Shown piece after piece: positions 5,197-7,152 of a stretch of DNA of 7,152 nucleotides (position 1 is its first letter; each line of letters opens with the position of its first letter). The stretch covers positions 1 through 7,152 of the forward strand of contig JABXGV010000015.1 in NCBI GenBank assembly GCA_016550485.1, written 5' to 3'. Both the position numbers and the translations under genes were made by a program. The notes under the pieces were generated by a model. It was given only the letters and a program-made list of their open reading frames with translations. It was not told where the DNA came from and made no database searches. This stretch comes from an archaeon (lineage in GTDB: Archaea > Asgardarchaeota > Hermodarchaeia > Hermodarchaeales > Hermodarchaeaceae).

Positions 5197-6180
5197 ATGG
5201 CAAAACCAATGCTTGAAGTCAAGGATTTAAAGGCGCACTTCTTCATCGAGGCGGGTTCCGTTAAAGCAGTTGACGGTATCTCCTTCACCCTAGAAAGAGG
5301 TGAGACTATGGGGCTGGCAGGTGAATCAGGTTGTGGTAAATCTACAACAGCTTATGCCATCCTCCAACTCATGCCATACCCTGGCAAAGTGGTTAGCGGT
5401 CAAGTCCTCCTCGATGGAATAGACCTTGTCCAGAAATCACCTTCTGAGATGCGGAAAATCCGGTGGAAGGAAATCAGCATTTGCTTCCAGGGCGCAATGA
5501 ATGCTCTTAATCCGGTTCTCCGCGTCGGCGATCAAATCACAGAAGCTATCATGCTCCACGAAGACGTATCTCAAGACGCAGCTCAACGCAAGATGGAAGA
5601 CATGTTGGAGGTGGTTGGTGTTGACCCTACTCGGGCTGACAACTACCCCCACGAGTTTAGTGGTGGAATGAAGCAGCGGGCAATGATTGCCATGGCGCTT
5701 GTAACCGAACCCAAGGTAATCATCGCTGATGAACCCACAACTGCTCTCGATGTTACCGTTGAAGCTCAAGTCCTCAAACTGCTCAAGAGCCTACAAAAGA
5801 AATACAACCTTTCAGTCATCTTGATTACCCACGATCTTGCCACGATAGCTGAGGCATGTGATCGCGTGGCGATCATGTACGCTGGTAAAATTGTCGAATA
5901 CGCGGATGTTGTAACCATCTTCAAAGAGAGGCTGCATCCCTATACTGAAGGGCTAATCCGGTCAGTACCGAGCCTCCTTGGCTCCGACCATCTTGTTAGT
6001 GTTCCTGGGTCCCCACCCGGGCTGGTCTTTCCGCCGGAAGGTTGCAGATTCCATCCACGCTGCCCAATCGCTACTGAACTCTGTATGGCAAAAGAACCAG
6101 TGTTTCGTGAACTCCGAAAGAGACACTGGGTGGCTTGCCACCACGCTGACCAACTGTTCGGCAAGGATGTCTGGAAGTGA
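5197..6180 (+). CDS. dppD: DppD/OppD-type ABC importer ATPase
   Basis: A 327-residue cytoplasmic ATP-hydrolysing subunit that powers the importer. The ATG at 5197 is chosen over 5173 because GGAGG lies 9 bases upstream and the family normally begins with a short leader then LEVKDLK. Visible motifs are Walker A GESGCGKST (42-50), Q-loop glutamine Q98, ABC signature FSGGMKQR (154-161), Walker B VIIADEP (174-180, catalytic E179) and switch histidine H212. The peptide-transporter C-terminal extension is present: HPYTEGL (247-253), then GSPPGLVFPPEGCRFHPRC (271-289). Cysteines C283, C289, C296 and C314 match the conserved set reported to hold a [4Fe-4S] cluster in mycobacterial Opp/Dpp ATPases. 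All catalytic residues are intact. It follows the DppC-type gene by 36 bases and precedes the second ATPase by 6. Confidence 0.95.
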   Translation: MAKPMLEVKDLKAHFFIEAGSVKAVDGISFTLERGETMGLAGESGCGKSTTAYAILQLMPYPGKVVSGQVLLDGIDLVQKSPSEMRKIRWKEISICFQGAMNALNPVLRVGDQITEAIMLHEDVSQDAAQRKMEDMLEVVGVDPTRADNYPHEFSGGMKQRAMIAMALVTEPKVIIADEPTTALDVTVEAQVLKLLKSLQKKYNLSVILITHDLATIAEACDRVAIMYAGKIVEYADVVTIFKERLHPYTEGLIRSVPSLLGSDHLVSVPGSPPGLVFPPEGCRFHPRCPIATELCMAKEPVFRELRKRHWVACHHADQLFGKDVWK

Positions 6181-6186
6181 TATGTT

Positions 6187-7152
6187 ATGTCAACAGGTGA
6201 ACCCATAATTCAGGTCCGAGGTCTAAAGAAGTATTTCCCAGTGCGGCGCGGCATTGTTGCGGCAATGTTAAGCCGACAACAAATTTGGGTCAAAGCAGTC
6301 GATGGTATCGACTTTGACATCCACAAAAACGAAGTCTTCGTCATAGCTGGTGAATCTGGCTGCGGCAAGACAACTACAGGGCGATGCATCCTGAATCTTA
6401 CCCAGCCTACTGAAGGTAGCATTACATATCAGGGAGTCGATCTCGCTACACTCAGCAAACGAGAAATGAAAGCATTACGACCAAAATTACAGATTATCTT
6501 CCAAGACCCCTATGAATCGCTGAACCCCCGACTTTCGGTATTCCAAAGTATAGCTGAATGCCTGCAGGTAAACAATCTCGTCTCCACTCAAGAAGAACTA
6601 TTAGAGCGTGTCAAGATGGCCATGGAGGATGTTCGACTCATTCCACCTGAGGACTTTCTCTATAGGTATCCTCACATGCTTTCAGGTGGGCAGCGACAAC
6701 GTGTGGTTGTCGCCCGGGCGCTTGTGTCACAACCAGAGTTCATCGTAGCCGACGAACCGGTCTCCATGCTTGATGCCTCCATACGTGCTGAAGTCCTTCA
6801 GCTTCTGAAGGAACTCATCAAGAAATACGACTTGAGCTACTTGTACATCACGCACGATCTTGCCAGTGCCCGTTTTGTTGGCGATCGAATCGCCATCATG
6901 TACCTAGGAAAAATCGTGGAATATGGTCCTGTGGGCCGTGTGATCGACAACCCGAAGCACCAGTATACAGCAATCCTAGTCTCTGCTGTACCTATCCCTG
7001 ACCCAACTTTGACGCACACTCGACGTGCACCAATTGGTGAGGTTCCTAGCCCCATCAATCCTCCTCCGGGTTGCAGATTTCACACTAGGTGTGAAAAGGC
7101 TACAGAGAAGTGTGCTCGAGAAGAGCCACCAATGAAGCGGATCGAGAAGGAC
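6187..7152 (+). CDS. dppF: DppF/OppF-type ABC importer ATPase (3' end beyond window)
   Basis: The frame is open from the ATG at 6187 to the window edge, giving 322 residues with no stop. The family usually ends near 320-340, so only a few to some tens of residues are missing. An SD-like GGAAGTGA (6173-6180) overlaps the upstream stop codon and lies 6 bases before the ATG. Motifs are the family start VRGLKKYFPVRRG (10-22) with the short insert before WVKAVDG, Walker A GESGCGKTT (55-63), Q-loop FQDP (Q106), signature LSGGQRQR (165-172), Walker B FIVADEP (185-191, E190) and switch histidine H223. The C-terminal extension has HQYTAIL (258-264) and PPPGCRFHTRC (292-302). Cysteines 296, 302 and 309 are visible and the expected fourth lies outside. 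It pairs with the upstream ATPase to form the asymmetric motor. No change from the canonical family is seen. Confidence 0.94.
   Translation, partial: MSTGEPIIQVRGLKKYFPVRRGIVAAMLSRQQIWVKAVDGIDFDIHKNEVFVIAGESGCGKTTTGRCILNLTQPTEGSITYQGVDLATLSKREMKALRPKLQIIFQDPYESLNPRLSVFQSIAECLQVNNLVSTQEELLERVKMAMEDVRLIPPEDFLYRYPHMLSGGQRQRVVVARALVSQPEFIVADEPVSMLDASIRAEVLQLLKELIKKYDLSYLYITHDLASARFVGDRIAIMYLGKIVEYGPVGRVIDNPKHQYTAILVSAVPIPDPTLTHTRRAPIGEVPSPINPPPGCRFHTRCEKATEKCAREEPPMKRIEKD

Noticed and set aside
5978..6208. 76-codon plus-strand open frame overlapping the end of dppD
   Set aside because: It is an alternative frame within the conserved C-terminal cysteine region of the ATPase and has no independent start signals.
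1..7152. CRISPR arrays, insertion sequences, tRNA or rRNA genes
   Set aside because: No regularly spaced repeats, transposase motifs, terminal inverted repeats or RNA-gene hallmarks were seen on either strand.

Overview
The window looks archaeal. Candidate promoters are TATA-like AT-rich boxes about 25-45 bases ahead of starts, Shine-Dalgarno (SD) sites are GGAGG-like, and the extracytoplasmic part of one transporter subunit is crowded with N-glycosylation sequons. The overall style resembles uncultured Asgard or Bathyarchaeia-like genomes, but that placement is an impression. No rRNA, tRNA or other phylogenetic marker is present.

Layout. Bases 1-168 hold a non-coding stretch with a possible TATA box and a short hairpin followed by six T. 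A small two-helix membrane protein of unknown function follows (175-480, +). Convergent to it are two minus-strand genes that overlap by 4 bases (ATGA). The first, 1627-1055, is a membrane-anchored extracytoplasmic beta-rich protein. The second, 1058-585, is a small polytopic membrane protein. Neither has a function I recognise. A 390-base divergent control region (1628-2017) holds TATA candidates on both strands, inverted and direct repeats, and a 21-codon leader-like ORF with its own SD.

From 2018 to the window end runs a peptide/nickel-type (Dpp/Opp) ABC importer operon: DppB-type permease (2018-3013), DppC-type permease (3019-5160), DppD/OppD-type ATPase (5197-6180) and DppF/OppF-type ATPase (6187 to beyond 7152). 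The gaps between genes are 5, 36 and 6 bases. The two permeases would form the membrane pore and the two ATPases the cytoplasmic motor, with an extracytoplasmic solute-binding protein (SBP) delivering substrate. No SBP gene lies in the window.

The most unusual item is the DppC-type subunit. It is 713 residues, against about 280-350 usually. Roughly 425 extra residues sit between transmembrane helix 1 and the rest of the permease core, on the outer face. The insert is a visible tandem duplication of two beta-sandwich-like modules that share three anchor motifs. Ten N-glycosylation sequons cluster in its first two thirds. This suggests an importer with a built-in surface domain that could capture or position substrate, dock the SBP, or attach to the cell envelope.
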